Of a stretch of 64,000 nt of DNA, positions 7,133 through 17,267 are shown in pieces. Below the pieces are notes generated by a model, which was not told the DNA's origin, did not search any database, and was given only the letters and a program-made list of their open reading frames with translations. Origin of the DNA: Flavobacterium hydrophilum (GTDB taxonomy: Bacteria; Bacteroidota; Bacteroidia; Flavobacteriales; Flavobacteriaceae); assembly GCF_003202405.1 (NCBI RefSeq), contig NZ_QJHL01000002.1:744001-808000 (forward strand), read 5' to 3'. Positions within the stretch are counted from its first letter, which is position 1. Each line of letters opens with the position of its first letter. The position numbers and the translations under genes are program-made.

Positions 7133-7191
7133 AAAGTCGAAAGTCAAAGGGTCTACTTCAAAAGTTGATAGACTTTATGACTTTCGACTTT
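7133..7191. repeat. Large imperfect hairpin between thiH and thiF
   Basis: A 23-bp stem with three mismatches pairs 7133-7155 with 7169-7191 (AAAGTCGAAAGTC with GACTTTCGACTTT). It lies inside the thiamine operon just after the thiH stop. There is no strong U-tract in the direction of transcription, so it is more likely an mRNA processing or stability element, or a dispersed repeat, than a full terminator. Confidence 0.7.
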
Positions 7192-8311
7192 AAGACTTTT
7201 GGCTAAATGTTCTGTCCCAATCTTTCCAAACGGGTTCATAGCCAGCTTTTTTTATAATTTGTTTAATTTCTTCTGCAGAACGTTCGTCGCTGATTTCAAA
7301 CTGTTCCAAAGATTGCGGATCAACGACATAACCACCCGGATTAGTTTTAGAACCGGCACTCATACTCGTAACACCAATCGGAATAATATTGTTTCTGAAT
7401 TTTTCGTTTTCACGTGTTGAAATCGAAATTTCCAAGTCTTCGTTCCATAAGCGATAAGCACAAATTAACTGTGTCAGATCTTTATCGTCCATAATAAAAT
7501 TGGGTTCGATAATGCCTTCTGCAGGTCTTAATCTTGGAAATGATACTGAATATTTCGTCTGCCAGTATTTTTTTTGAAGATAATCCAGATGCAGGGCATT
7601 AAAAAAACTATCAGTTCGCCAGTCTTCCAAACCTAATAAAACTCCCAAACCTATTTTATGAATTCCCGCAGTTCCAATTCGGTCTGGAGTTTCAAGCCTG
7701 AAATCAAAATTTGATTTTTTGCCCTTGGTATGATATCTTTTATAAACTTCCTGATGGTACGTTTCCTGATAAACCAAAACCGAATATACACCTGCTTCGT
7801 GTAAACGTTGATATTCTTCGGTTGAAAGTGGTTGAACTTCTACGGAAATAATAGAAAATTGTTCTCTGATTAAATTAATGGCATTCAGGAAATAATTAAT
7901 ATTTACCGTATAATTGGCTTCGCCTGTTACCAGTAAAACATGATCGAAACCGTTTTTTTTTAATGCTTCAACTTCTTGTTTGATTTCTGAATCAGAAAGT
8001 GTTTTTCGTTTGATTTTATTATCAAGACTGAATCCACAATAGGTACAGATATTTTGACATTCATTGCTCAAATAAAGTGGTGCATACATCTGGATAGTTT
8101 TGCCGAAACGTTTTTTGGTAATTTCATGGCATTCCCGGGCCATCTGCTCTAAATAAGGCTGAGCTGCTGGTGAAATCAAAACCAGAAAGTCATCAAGATT
8201 TCTTTTGGTTTTGGCTAAAGAATATTCAACATCTTTTGATGTGGTTTGGTATATTTTTGATTGAATGGAATCCCAATCGTATTGTTCAAAAGCAGATTTG
8301 AATGTTTTCAT
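7190..8311 (-). CDS. thiH: 2-iminoacetate synthase ThiH (radical SAM)
   Basis: The protein has 373 residues, as expected. The radical SAM cluster motif CxxxCxxC is at Cys85, Cys89 and Cys92 (CQNICTYC). The enzyme cleaves tyrosine to dehydroglycine (2-iminoacetate) and p-cresol, supplying the glycine-derived part of the thiazole ring. No glycine oxidase gene (thiO) was seen in the operon, so this window encodes the tyrosine route. The gene starts 60 bp after thiG and is followed by a hairpin and thiF. Confidence 0.97.
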   Translation of the reverse strand: MKTFKSAFEQYDWDSIQSKIYQTTSKDVEYSLAKTKRNLDDFLVLISPAAQPYLEQMARECHEITKKRFGKTIQMYAPLYLSNECQNICTYCGFSLDNKIKRKTLSDSEIKQEVEALKKNGFDHVLLVTGEANYTVNINYFLNAINLIREQFSIISVEVQPLSTEEYQRLHEAGVYSVLVYQETYHQEVYKRYHTKGKKSNFDFRLETPDRIGTAGIHKIGLGVLLGLEDWRTDSFFNALHLDYLQKKYWQTKYSVSFPRLRPAEGIIEPNFIMDDKDLTQLICAYRLWNEDLEISISTRENEKFRNNIIPIGVTSMSAGSKTNPGGYVVDPQSLEQFEISDERSAEEIKQIIKKAGYEPVWKDWDRTFSQKS

Positions 8312-8371
8312 TGTATTATTTTATTTCACACAGATTTTTGCCTAGTTAAGCAGATAAAAAGTGATTTCTTT

Positions 8372-9148
8372 TTATTCATATAAAAAAGCCGTCAAAGGGC
8401 TGGAAGCCACAGCATAGTTTTGCTGATTAGCAACCTTGGCTTCAAACGCTTTTCTCCCTGCGATTACGGCTTCTTTAAAAGCTTCTGCCATTAATTTTGG
8501 ATTTCCGGCGACAGCTATTGCAGTATTTACCAAAACTGCATCGGCACCAATTTCCATAGCTTTTGCAGCATCAGATGGAGCTCCAATTCCGGCATCGACT
8601 ATGACAGGAACACTACTTTGTTCGATGATAATTTCTAAAAAATCAATTGTTTTTAAGCCTTTGTTACTCCCAATTGGCGAACCTAATGGCATGACTGCAG
8701 AAGTTCCTGCATTTTCCAGATGTTTGCATAAAACGGGATCAGCATGAATATATGGCAGAACAAAAAAACCAAGTTTAGCAAGTTCTTCAGTAGCTTTTAA
8801 AGTTTCAATTGGATCCGGCATCAAGTATTTTGGATCCGGATGAATTTCAAGTTTGACCCAATTTGTTTCGAGTGCTTCACGTGCCAATTGTGCAGCAAAA
8901 ATAGCTTCTTTTGCATTTCGGGCACCTGATGTGTTGGGCAATAAATTGATGTTGGGATGCTGTAAATGTGATAAAATTGCATCTGTATCGGTTTCGAGAT
9001 CAATACGCTTTAAGGCCACTGTTACCAGTTCACTTTCTGAAGCTAAAATGGCTTCTTCCATTTGCAGGTTAGAACCGAATTTTCCTGTTCCCAAAAATAA
9101 ACGGGAATTAAAGATTTTATCTCCTATTTTAAATAATGACGTCTGCAT
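8372..9148 (-). CDS. thiG: Thiazole synthase ThiG
   Basis: The protein has 258 residues, a TIM-barrel enzyme of normal length. Lys99 in [17 protein letters not shown] corresponds to the Schiff-base lysine that binds deoxyxylulose 5-phosphate. FLGTGKF near the N-terminus and the phosphate-binding [20 protein letters not shown] segment are also diagnostic. It joins DXP, dehydroglycine and ThiS-thiocarboxylate sulfur into the thiazole tautomer. Its start overlaps the end of thiE by 20 bp, indicating translational coupling. Confidence 0.97.
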   Translation of the reverse strand: MQTSLFKIGDKIFNSRLFLGTGKFGSNLQMEEAILASESELVTVALKRIDLETDTDAILSHLQHPNINLLPNTSGARNAKEAIFAAQLAREALETNWVKLEIHPDPKYLMPDPIETLKATEELAKLGFFVLPYIHADPVLCKHLENAGTSAVMPLGSPIGSNKGLKTIDFLEIIIEQSSVPVIVDAGIGAPSDAAKAMEIGADAVLVNTAIAVAGNPKLMAEAFKEAVIAGRKAFEAKVANQQNYAVASSPLTAFLYE

Positions 9149-9779
9149 GTAATTTGTCGTTAAGTTGTTGAACCAGTTTTTCTTTTTGAAGGCTTTTTGT
9201 AATCATTCCGGAAACGGCAATGCCATGAACACCTGTTTTCATCAGGCTTTCTATATTTTCTAAAGTGATCCCGCCAATGGCATAAACCGGTGTTGTAATG
9301 TTTTCTGATTTCATTTTATTCAGGATAGAAACATAACCTTCTGCACCTAAAATGGGACTTAGTTTTTCTTTCGTTTCAGTAAACTGAAAAGGTCCTAAAC
9401 CAATATAATCGCAGCCGTTTTTTGTCTGCAGAAGAAGATCTTCAAAAGTATTTGCGGTTGCACCAATGATTTTTGTGTCTCCTAAAATAGCCCTGGCTGC
9501 CAGGATATTCATGTCAGTCAAGCCTAAATGCACACCATCTGCTCCAATTTTATGAGCAAGTAAAACATCATCATTTACAATGAAAGTTGCCAGATATTCT
9601 TCGCATAAATTTTTTACTGCTTCGGCAAGAATTATTCTGTTTTCAAAAGTTTGATTTTTGAATCGCATTTGTATCCACTTACAACCAGCGTCCAATGCCT
9701 GATGGATATTATACAATTGTTTTTCGGCAGTTTCGCCTTGTGAGATATATTGTAATTTGTTAAACATAATGGTACCCAA
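9129..9779 (-). CDS. thiE: Thiamine-phosphate synthase ThiE
   Basis: The protein has 216 residues and the full ThiE signature: WIQMRFKNQ (QxR motif), [32 protein letters not shown] and [11 protein letters not shown]. It couples HMP-pyrophosphate to thiazole phosphate to make thiamine phosphate. It overlaps thiD upstream and thiG downstream by 20 bp each. It is the more canonical of the two ThiE-like genes in the operon and so the likely synthase. Confidence 0.95.
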   Translation of the reverse strand: MGTIMFNKLQYISQGETAEKQLYNIHQALDAGCKWIQMRFKNQTFENRIILAEAVKNLCEEYLATFIVNDDVLLAHKIGADGVHLGLTDMNILAARAILGDTKIIGATANTFEDLLLQTKNGCDYIGLGPFQFTETKEKLSPILGAEGYVSILNKMKSENITTPVYAIGGITLENIESLMKTGVHGIAVSGMITKSLQKEKLVQQLNDKLHADVII

Positions 9780-10512
9780 TTAGTGTTGATGTGGAGTTTA
9801 AATACTTTTCGATATATACTTTAGCTTCTAAACAAGCCGTTTTTAGGTCATAACCCAAAGCTAAATTGGCAGCAATGGCTGAGGATAACACGCAGCCTGA
9901 TCCATGTTTTGGGCGGAAATTAATTTTAGTAGGCAGGAGTTCAATCAGATTACTTTTTAGAAATAAATAATCAGTGCCCAAAGCGGTATGATTATGGCCG
10001 CCTTTCAATAAAATAGCAGTTGGGAGTTCATTTTTAACCCAAAGTTTTTCAGAAATGAAATTGGGATAAAGCTGTAGTATTTCCTCATAATTGGGCGTTA
10101 TCAAATCAATTTTGGACAACGTTTTTTGTAAATCTGTTTGGTTTTCGATTGTTAAAAATTCAAATTCGGTTGAAGATTTCAATACAGTATCCCAAACAAT
10201 AAGGGTGTTTGGACTTAGCTTTTTAATTAAGGAAACCACTTCGTTTAAATAAAAAAAGGAAGGAACGATACCAATTTTAACTGATTTTATTGTATAATTT
10301 TTAAATAGCTTTTTTATAGAACGTAGCACAAAATCAAGTGATGTCCATTCTATTTCGTAGAATTTACAATCGGTTTGAATTGTATTTGCAGTGCTGATAG
10401 CCAATCCCTGTACCTGATGCTGTTCAAAAGTTTTAGTATCTGCTAAAATTCCGGCACCTCCTGAAGGGTCTAAACCAGCTATGCTGAGAGCGAAAGGACG
10501 ATTTTTTGACAT
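9760..10512 (-). CDS. thiD: Hydroxymethylpyrimidine (phosphate) kinase ThiD
   Basis: The protein has 250 residues. The ribokinase-fold signature is SIAGLDPSGGAGILADTKTF at the N-terminus, with HGSGCVLSSAIAANLALG forming the anion hole near the C-terminus. The enzyme phosphorylates HMP to HMP-P and HMP-PP, the pyrimidine donor for ThiE. It overlaps thiE by 20 bp and the TenI-like gene by 34 bp. Confidence 0.95.
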   Translation of the reverse strand: MSKNRPFALSIAGLDPSGGAGILADTKTFEQHQVQGLAISTANTIQTDCKFYEIEWTSLDFVLRSIKKLFKNYTIKSVKIGIVPSFFYLNEVVSLIKKLSPNTLIVWDTVLKSSTEFEFLTIENQTDLQKTLSKIDLITPNYEEILQLYPNFISEKLWVKNELPTAILLKGGHNHTALGTDYLFLKSNLIELLPTKINFRPKHGSGCVLSSAIAANLALGYDLKTACLEAKVYIEKYLNSTSTLIGYHYV

Positions 10513-11072
10513 AGTTTAAAATTTTTAATTGCATTTGGATTATTCCAGATGGTACCTAAAAGAGCAACATCATCAAAACCACTTTGTAAAGGCTTTTCAA
10601 CATTGCCCGAATAAATTCCGCTTAAAGCAACCATTTTGGTATTAAAATTTTCTCTCTGTTTTATTGCTTCAAAAAGATTGGTTTGTGAACTGTAATTTTC
10701 CTTTGAAATACTAGGAAATACAGGACTCAAAAAAGCATATTCAAAAATGTTTTCCAATGCATTAAAATCCTGAATCGAATGTGTTGACGTTGACAAAACA
10801 TAACCCGATAGTTCAGGAAAATCGATTGCTTTTTTTCTTTCTGTTTCTGAAAAATGAATTCTGTTGATTCCAAAGTCAGCTGCTATCTGATGATGGGTAT
10901 GTAAAACCAGATTTTTTCGATGTTTATGCTTTATCTGATGAATGAATTTTGCTGTTTCTACTTCTGAAAAATCCGGTTTCCGAATATGAAGTAAAGACAA
11001 TCCTTCTTCAAATAAGGAATCAATAATGCCGATTTCATTTGCAATTGGAGAAGGATTTGTAATTACAATCAT
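10479..11072 (-). CDS. Second ThiE-like protein, probably a TenI-type thiazole tautomerase
   Basis: The protein has 197 residues from the ATG at 11072 (MIVITNPSP). A start at 11120 would add 16 residues with no family match. It has the ThiE/TenI TIM-barrel pattern (LLHIRKPDFS, NRIHFSE, FEYAFLSPVFPS, VALSGIYSGNVEKPLQSGFD) but is divergent. The segment STSTHSIQDF keeps the THS sequence containing the His that TenI uses to aromatise the thiazole tautomer, and the pyrophosphate-binding residues of a true ThiE are poorly kept. Together with a canonical thiE in the same operon, this points to a tautomerase role (inference). It may instead be a redundant or inactive synthase. Confidence 0.75.
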   Translation of the reverse strand: MIVITNPSPIANEIGIIDSLFEEGLSLLHIRKPDFSEVETAKFIHQIKHKHRKNLVLHTHHQIAADFGINRIHFSETERKKAIDFPELSGYVLSTSTHSIQDFNALENIFEYAFLSPVFPSISKENYSSQTNLFEAIKQRENFNTKMVALSGIYSGNVEKPLQSGFDDVALLGTIWNNPNAIKNFKLCQKIVLSLSA

Positions 11073-11152
11073 ATTTCGTAAAATGTTTTCTGTGAGATGT
11101 AAAATGTGAAAATCAATCAATGCCTTTCACATTTTACAAATATCATCTCACA

Positions 11153-13018
<1,866 letters not shown>

Positions 13019-13029
13019 TTAAATTTCTC

Positions 13030-13190
13030 TTAGCCATTTTCTGCCAGGGATAGAAGTGTAAAGCCCGTAAAGGAGAAAACCGTAAAAAAAACAAGGAATA
13101 AAAAAGCGACCAGCGGAAGCTTTGTTATGACTATGTTTTTGTGGTTGACGACTGCGGACTTGTAACGGATAGCCCGTTTGTGCAGCCAAA
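13030..13190. other. Structured or repeated element between thiS and thiC
   Basis: Read on the plus strand (antisense to the operon), this 160-bp stretch holds words such as GCCAGGGATAGAAGTG, AGCGACCAGCGGAAGC, and GACTGCGGACTTGTAACGG followed by ATAGCCCG. Its base composition is clearly richer in G and C than the surrounding intergenic DNA. No convincing open frame was seen. From memory, very similar blocks recur between genes in Flavobacterium genomes, so it may be a dispersed structured repeat or an RNA motif (the Rfam Flavo-1 motif is one candidate). The identity is not established. Confidence 0.5.
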
Positions 13191-13397
13191 TTATCCTCCC
13201 TGAGTGGCAGAGATAATTAGAATTTCGTCAGTTTCGGATACAAAATGCCGGCTCCAGTTTATTTTTGGAACAACGGTATTGTTAATGGCAACGGCGATTC
13301 CGTTTTGTTTGTTTGGAATTTCGAGATCGAGCAATGATTGAACGCTTAGCGATTCAGCATTGAATTGTTTGATTTGTTGGTTGATTTTTAGTTCCAT
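13191..13397 (-). CDS. thiS: Sulfur carrier protein ThiS
   Basis: The protein has 68 residues from the ATG at 13397, ending in ATQGG. The Gly-Gly tail is adenylated by ThiF and converted to a thiocarboxylate that gives sulfur to ThiG. VAINNTVVPKINWSRHFVSETDEIL matches the beta-grasp core. A longer frame back to 13535 would run through the riboswitch and is rejected. It is the first gene of the operon. Confidence 0.93.
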   Translation of the reverse strand: MELKINQQIKQFNAESLSVQSLLDLEIPNKQNGIAVAINNTVVPKINWSRHFVSETDEILIISATQGG

Positions 13398-13473
13398 TCC
13401 TTTGAATTTAGTGTATAGTGACACATTAGGAATGGCTACAATTACGCACAAAAAAATGCGTGAAGAAGTCATC

Positions 13474-13552
13474 TTACTTTTCCCTACGCTAGTATGAACT
13501 AGATCAGGTTCAGAGGGTAAAATCTCAGCCTGCACGATGCAGACACCCCTAA
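13474..13552 (-). promoter_or_regulatory. TPP riboswitch (THI element)
   Basis: Read on the minus strand, the leader has the universal TPP aptamer parts in order: AGGGGTGTCT at the P1/P2 5' side, GCTGAGA at the pyrimidine-sensing J3-2 region, ACCCTCTGAACCTGATC, and CTAGCGTAGGGAA at the 3' side. It lies about 77 nt before the thiS ATG, directly after the predicted promoter. It should lower expression of the whole operon when thiamine pyrophosphate is abundant. No clear terminator follows the aptamer. A small ACGCA/TGCGT hairpin lies between aptamer and thiS, so control may act on translation or by another route. Confidence 0.96.
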
Positions 13553-13561
13553 AGTGTGAAG

Positions 13562-13569
13562 CAAATGTA
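13562..13569 (-). promoter_or_regulatory. -7 promoter element for the thiamine operon
   Basis: The minus strand reads TACATTTG, matching TAnnTTTG. The transcript would start near 13556, a few bases before the riboswitch. No clear -33 TTG was found. Confidence 0.6.
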
Positions 13570-13590
13570 ATGAAAATTTTGTTTGGGAGT

Positions 13591-13638
13591 TTAAAAAAGT
13601 TTCAGGTTTCAGGTTTCTGCTTATTGGTAAACCTGAAA
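13591..13638 (-). terminator. Terminator after tag
   Basis: TTTCAGGTTT (13607-13616, with a second overlapping copy at 13600-13609) pairs with AAACCTGAAA at 13629-13638. On the minus strand a T-run follows at 13592-13597. It separates tag from the thi promoter. Confidence 0.65.
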
Positions 13639-13649
13639 ATCTAGGCCGT

Positions 13650-14219
13650 TTATTTAGTTCTTATCCAGCAATCTTCAGCGTGATCATTGACCATTCCGGT
13701 AGCCTGCATGTGTGCGTAAACTACCGTTGAGCCTACAAATTTGAATCCTCTTTTTTTTAAATCCTTACTAATTTCATCAGAAAGCGGAGTAGTGGCAGGA
13801 ACGTCTTTTGAGGTTTTTGGATTGTTTATTACGGGTTTTCCGTTGGTGAATTTCCAGATATAATCAGAGAAACTTCCAAACTCTTTCTGAATCTTCATAA
13901 AAGCCTGAGCGTTTGAAACAGCCGCTTTTATTTTGAGTTTGTTGCGGATGATTCCGGTGTTTTGCATCAATTCTTCGATTTTCTCTTCAGAATATTGAGC
14001 TACTTTTTTATAATCAAAATGATCAAAGGCATTTCTGAAATTTTCTCTTTTGTTTAAAATAGTAATCCAGCTTAATCCGGTCTGAAAAGTTTCAAGAATT
14101 AGAAATTCGAATAGAGTAGGGTCATCATAAACAGGAACGCCCCATTCTTCATCATGGTATTTTTTATATAAATCGCTGGAAGTGCACCAGCCACATCGAA
14201 TTAGATCTTGAGTGGTCAT
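13650..14219 (-). CDS. tag: DNA-3-methyladenine glycosylase I
   Basis: The protein has 189 residues, the usual Tag length. The zinc-snap ligands are visible at both ends (RCGWC and YHDEEWG at the N-terminus, DHAEDCW at the C-terminus). FLILETFQTGLSWITILNKR is the characteristic base-recognition helix region. The enzyme excises 3-methyladenine from alkylated DNA as the first step of base-excision repair. Its start overlaps the stop of the transporter gene by one base, so the two are co-transcribed. Confidence 0.96.
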   Translation of the reverse strand: MTTQDLIRCGWCTSSDLYKKYHDEEWGVPVYDDPTLFEFLILETFQTGLSWITILNKRENFRNAFDHFDYKKVAQYSEEKIEELMQNTGIIRNKLKIKAAVSNAQAFMKIQKEFGSFSDYIWKFTNGKPVINNPKTSKDVPATTPLSDEISKDLKKRGFKFVGSTVVYAHMQATGMVNDHAEDCWIRTK

Positions 14220-14893
14220 TATTTATCCTGAATTTCTTTATGCAGATTATCTTTTTCTAGATACTTTTTAATCCAATGATGTCCTGCGTAAATTAAAGGC
14301 GTTAGTAAAATGGCAACCGAAAGTTTAAATACATAACCGGTTAATCCTGATGTAATGAAAGTTTCAAAATCAATTTTCCCAGGTAGCCAGAATGCGATTC
14401 CAAGAACAATAAACGAATCAAATAATTGAGAAATTACAGTTGAACCTGTTGCTCTGAGCCAAATCTTTTTTTCTCCCGTACGTTTTTTAAAAAACCAGAA
14501 TATCCAAACATCTATTAATTGTGACACTATAAAAGCTATTAAACTTCCGACAATTATCCACATACTTTGACCAAAAACTGCCTGAAATTGCTCATCATTT
14601 ACGGGACTAATTCCTTTTGCTGCCGGAATTACAATTGCCATAAAAAGGATAAGAAAAGCATAAGCAATTAAACAAGCTGTAATAAATGATAATTTTTTTA
14701 CTCCCTTTTCACCAAAATATTCATTGATTAAATCTGTTGTAAGAAATACAATTGGCCAGGGCAAAATCCCGATACTCATTACAAATGGACCAATCTGAAT
14801 CAGTTTTCCTCCTATAAGTTCTGCTACAACGGCATTAGTGATAAATATTCCTGCCAGAATTACAAATACAATCTCTCTTTTGGTTTTAAACAT
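14219..14893 (-). CDS. Queuosine precursor transporter (YhhQ/VUT family)
   Basis: The protein has 224 residues, with about six hydrophobic helices. The family segments VVAELIGGKLI, WPIVFLTTDLINEYFGEKGVKK, SQLIDVWIFWFFKKRTG and ATGSTVISQLFDSFIV are well conserved in VUT/YhhQ proteins, which import preQ0 or preQ1 across the inner membrane. It is co-transcribed with tag (1-bp overlap), a linkage with no obvious functional logic. The queuosine gene queG lies elsewhere in the window (48675-49601). Confidence 0.9.
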   Translation of the reverse strand: MFKTKREIVFVILAGIFITNAVVAELIGGKLIQIGPFVMSIGILPWPIVFLTTDLINEYFGEKGVKKLSFITACLIAYAFLILFMAIVIPAAKGISPVNDEQFQAVFGQSMWIIVGSLIAFIVSQLIDVWIFWFFKKRTGEKKIWLRATGSTVISQLFDSFIVLGIAFWLPGKIDFETFITSGLTGYVFKLSVAILLTPLIYAGHHWIKKYLEKDNLHKEIQDK

Positions 14894-14972
14894 AAAAATT
14901 TGCTAAATGATACATCAAATTTAAGGTATTTCTATTTAAAATTTCGGGAGAAGTAACAAATTAAAAGTGATG

Positions 14973-14998
14973 TTTGCTGTAATAAAATTGTAAATTTG
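14973..14998 (+). promoter_or_regulatory. Promoter for the M3 peptidase gene
   Basis: TTG at 14973-14975 and TAAATTTG at 14991-14998 with a 15-bp spacer fit the Bacteroidota pattern, with the spacing slightly short. Confidence 0.5.
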
Positions 14999-15087
14999 GT
15001 TTTGATGATTCATTAGAATAGTTTTTGAAAACAAAATTTCTAATTTGTCGAATGATCACTTTACGAATAAAATCAATTTTAGTTTTT

Positions 15088-17175
15088 ATGAATACGACTG
15101 TTTTAAATAACAATACTTTAGAATTAAATTCACAGAATCCGCTGCTTCAAAAATGGACAGGACCATATGGAGGAGTTCCATCTTTTCACGAATATAAGGT
15201 TTCAGATTTTAAACCTGCAATAGAAATTGCGATTCAGGAAAAATTAGATGAATTAGATAAAATTGCGTCTAATCAGGAGTCGCCTTCTTTTGAGAATACA
15301 ATCGAAGCTTTAGAACTGTCAGGAAAAACAATCGCAAGAATCCGTGAAATCTTCGAAGTCTTCAGTTCAAATATTTTTACTCCTGAGTTCGGAATTGTAG
15401 AAACAGAAATGTCTCCAAAATTATCTGAGCTGAATGATAAAATGTATCAAAACCACAAGCTTTTTCTAAGAATAGAAACTATATATAATTCAGAAGAATA
15501 TGAAAGTCTGAATAGCGAACAGCAAAGATTGGTTTGGTGGTATTATACTAATTTTGTTCGGGAAGGGGCAAAATTAAATAGCAATGACAAACAAAAAGTG
15601 GCAAATATTAATCAGGAATTAGCACTTCTGTTTACTAAGTTTAGTCAAAATTTATTAGCCGAAGAACAGAATCAATTTATTGAATTAAAATCAGAAAAGG
15701 ATTTTGACGGTCTTCCTGAAGAGATAAAAAAGGCAGCTATTGCTGAAGCAAAAGCCAGAAAGATTGAAACTCTAGGCTGTATTCTAAATACAAGATCTTC
15801 TATTGAGCCTTTTTTGACATTTTCTAAGAATAGAAATTTAAGACAGAAAGCTTTTGATATTTTTGTAAAAAGAGGAGATAACGGAAATGAAAATGATAAT
15901 AATGCGATACTTATTTCAATTTTGAAATTACGAAGTGAAAAAGCAGTATTGTTAGGTTATTCTTCTTTTGCAGAATGGAGTATGTCAAATAAGATGGCAA
16001 AGAATCCTGGTGAAACATTAGCATTGATGCATTCTGTTTGGAAACCTGCTGTTGATAAAGTACATCAGGATGTTGCAGAAATGCAAAAGATTGTTGATGC
16101 TGAAGGGGGGAACTTTAAAATTGAGCCATGGGACTATCGCCATTATGCTGAAAAAGTTAGAAAATCTAAATATGATTTGGATCAAAATGAAGTAAAACAA
16201 TATTTGCAACTGGAAAACTTACGCAAAAGTATGTTTTGGGTGGCAGGTAAATTGTTCAATTTAAGTTTTAAACAAATCGATACGATTCCGGTTTTTCACC
16301 CGGATGTTCGTGTTTGGGAAGTTAATAATGACGAAACCGGTAAAACCATTGGGCTTTGGTATTTTGATCCTTATGCAAGAGCAGGAAAACGTTCAGGAGC
16401 ATGGATGAGTTCTTACAGAGATCAGCAAAAGTTAAGTAATGTACTTCCGATTGTTTCTAACAATTGTAATTTTATAAAAGGAAACGCTAATGAACCGGTT
16501 TTAATTTCCTGGGATGATGCAACAACTTTATTTCATGAATTTGGCCATGCGCTTCATGGTTTATCTTCCAATGTAACATATCCGAGTTTGTCAGGAACGG
16601 CAGTAGCGAGAGATTATGTAGAATTTCCATCTCAATTATTAGAGCATTGGCTGGCTACTCCTGAAGTATTAAATAAATTTGCTTTGCATTACAAGACAAA
16701 CGAGCCATTGTCGGAATCTTTGGTTGAGAGAATAGAAAAAGCAGCCAATTTTAATGAAGGTTTTGCAACTGTAGAAACAATTTCAAGCTCTTTTGTTGAT
16801 ATGGAGCTTCATCTAACAACCGAAACAATTAATCCCGTTACATTTGAAGAAAAGATATTGAAAAAACTGAATATGCCTTCAGAAATTGTAATGCGCCATA
16901 GAATTCCACAATTTGCTCACATTTTTTCCGGAGATGGATATGCAGCCGGATATTATAGTTATTTATGGGCAGATGTAATTAATGCAGATGCTTATGAAGC
17001 TTTTATTGAAGGGAGTGGACCTTACGATAAAGAACTGGCAAAAAGACTTTATGATACGGTTTTTAGTGTTGGTAATACTATTGATAATGAAATAGGATAT
17101 GAAAATTTCAGAGGAAGAGCGCCAAAATCGAATGCATTGATGAAGGCAAGGAATTTTCAGATTACAGATGAATAA
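15088..17175 (+). CDS. M3 family metallopeptidase (oligopeptidase A / Dcp type)
   Basis: The protein has 695 residues from the ATG at 15088. In-frame starts at 15025 (TTG) and 15052 (ATG) would add 21 or 12 residues and cannot be excluded. The zinc motif is HEFGH, beginning at residue 483 in this numbering, inside LFHEFGHALHGLSS, with the third ligand expected in the following FVEFPSQLLEHW-like region (seen as YVEFPSQLLEHW). The family cleaves short peptides in the cytoplasm or periplasm. No clear signal peptide is present with this start, so a cytoplasmic place is favoured. A convergent terminator ends the gene. Confidence 0.94.
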   Translation: MNTTVLNNNTLELNSQNPLLQKWTGPYGGVPSFHEYKVSDFKPAIEIAIQEKLDELDKIASNQESPSFENTIEALELSGKTIARIREIFEVFSSNIFTPEFGIVETEMSPKLSELNDKMYQNHKLFLRIETIYNSEEYESLNSEQQRLVWWYYTNFVREGAKLNSNDKQKVANINQELALLFTKFSQNLLAEEQNQFIELKSEKDFDGLPEEIKKAAIAEAKARKIETLGCILNTRSSIEPFLTFSKNRNLRQKAFDIFVKRGDNGNENDNNAILISILKLRSEKAVLLGYSSFAEWSMSNKMAKNPGETLALMHSVWKPAVDKVHQDVAEMQKIVDAEGGNFKIEPWDYRHYAEKVRKSKYDLDQNEVKQYLQLENLRKSMFWVAGKLFNLSFKQIDTIPVFHPDVRVWEVNNDETGKTIGLWYFDPYARAGKRSGAWMSSYRDQQKLSNVLPIVSNNCNFIKGNANEPVLISWDDATTLFHEFGHALHGLSSNVTYPSLSGTAVARDYVEFPSQLLEHWLATPEVLNKFALHYKTNEPLSESLVERIEKAANFNEGFATVETISSSFVDMELHLTTETINPVTFEEKILKKLNMPSEIVMRHRIPQFAHIFSGDGYAAGYYSYLWADVINADAYEAFIEGSGPYDKELAKRLYDTVFSVGNTIDNEIGYENFRGRAPKSNALMKARNFQITDE

Positions 17176-17206
17176 TTAAGACTGTTCAATTCTAAAGTAT
17201 TTTTGT

Positions 17207-17252
17207 AAAAAAAAGCAAACCTCAATTATATAATTGAGGTTTGCTTTTTTTT
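17207..17252. terminator. Bidirectional intrinsic terminator
   Basis: A perfect 46-bp palindrome (core GCAAACCTCAATTAT and its complement) with eight A residues on the left and eight T residues on the right ends both the M3 peptidase gene and the convergent five-gene operon. Confidence 0.95.
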
Positions 17253-17267
17253 AATGATTAGTAAAAT

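Noticed and set aside
13191..13535. A 114-residue version of ThiS starting at 13535
   Set aside because: The extra 46 codons are the TPP riboswitch. ThiS is normally about 65-70 residues, matching the ATG at 13397.
15025..15087. TTG at 15025 as start of the M3 peptidase
   Set aside because: The ATG at 15088 is closer to the family start. The upstream codons have no recognisable signal peptide. An ATG at 15052 remains possible.
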